DNA from: a virus
Virus record (IMG/VR): IMGVR_UViG_3300038701_001945
Coordinates: 1-21,456 of that record
Strand: one strand, 5' to 3'
Length of the DNA: 21,456 nt
This document shows, piece by piece, positions 21,415 to 21,456 of this stretch. Position 1 is the stretch's first letter; every line of letters begins with the position of its first letter. The position numbers were made by a program, and so were the translations under genes. A model generated the notes under the pieces. That model searched no databases and was not told the origin of the DNA. It saw only the letters and a program-made list of their open reading frames with translations.

Positions 21415-21456
21415 ATATTAAAATGATCACCGCGCGTTAATCAAACTAATGATAGT

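Overview
The window is a contiguous late and replication segment of a tailed double-stranded DNA phage or prophage. It is AT-rich, and every gene but one lies on the minus strand, so it reads from right to left. Most starts carry AGGAG-type ribosome binding sites, so the host is a bacterium using Shine-Dalgarno initiation. The host cannot be named from the sequence. No integrase, transposase, lysis gene or host gene is visible, so free phage and prophage cannot be told apart. A tail tube gene, a frameshifting tail chaperone and a tape measure of about 990 residues with no recognisable sheath gene suggest a siphovirus-type non-contractile tail.

Layout in transcription order. (1) 21456-18820: a small zinc-ribbon protein and a 726-residue protein joining an archaeo-eukaryotic-type primase/polymerase domain to a D5-like superfamily 3 helicase; this is the replication module. 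(2) 18819-18230: about 590 bases without a gene. It holds a cluster of CGGCCAACCT repeats in both orientations around a very AT-rich core (candidate replication origin or control region), then a stretch beside the terminase that could hold the packaging site. (3) 18229-10775: small and large terminase, a portal fused to a MuF-type minor head protein, an 81-residue unknown, a Mu gpI-like prohead protease with a nested scaffold start, a DUF2190-like capsid protein and a Mu gpT-like major capsid protein. A terminator-like hairpin follows the capsid gene. (4) 10718-7707: small virion-type proteins, two of which share a C-terminal domain, and a two-helix membrane protein. (5) 7697-5962: gp36-like connector, gpG-like tail completion protein, probable tail terminator and a small basic protein. 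(6) 5960-1: tail tube, tail assembly chaperone with a dnaX-like -1 frameshift site, tape measure, a tail-tip protein with a discoidin-like domain, and a truncated tail-tip gene running off the left edge.

The odd element is 4795-5058. A small ribbon-helix-helix-like gene lies on the plus strand, against the late operon, with its own sigma70-like promoter (TTGAAC-17-TATTAT), a perfect 11-base direct repeat placed like an operator, an AAGGAG site that selects a GTG start, and a hairpin at its end. It looks like a self-contained 'moron' cassette between the tail tube and chaperone genes.

The genes form one assembly line: replication, packaging, capsid, connector, tail. Most neighbours overlap by TAATG, ATGA or GTGA or are a few bases apart, which implies one long late transcript with translational coupling. 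The head genes are Mu-like, but the replication genes are not the Mu transposition type, so the genome is mosaic.
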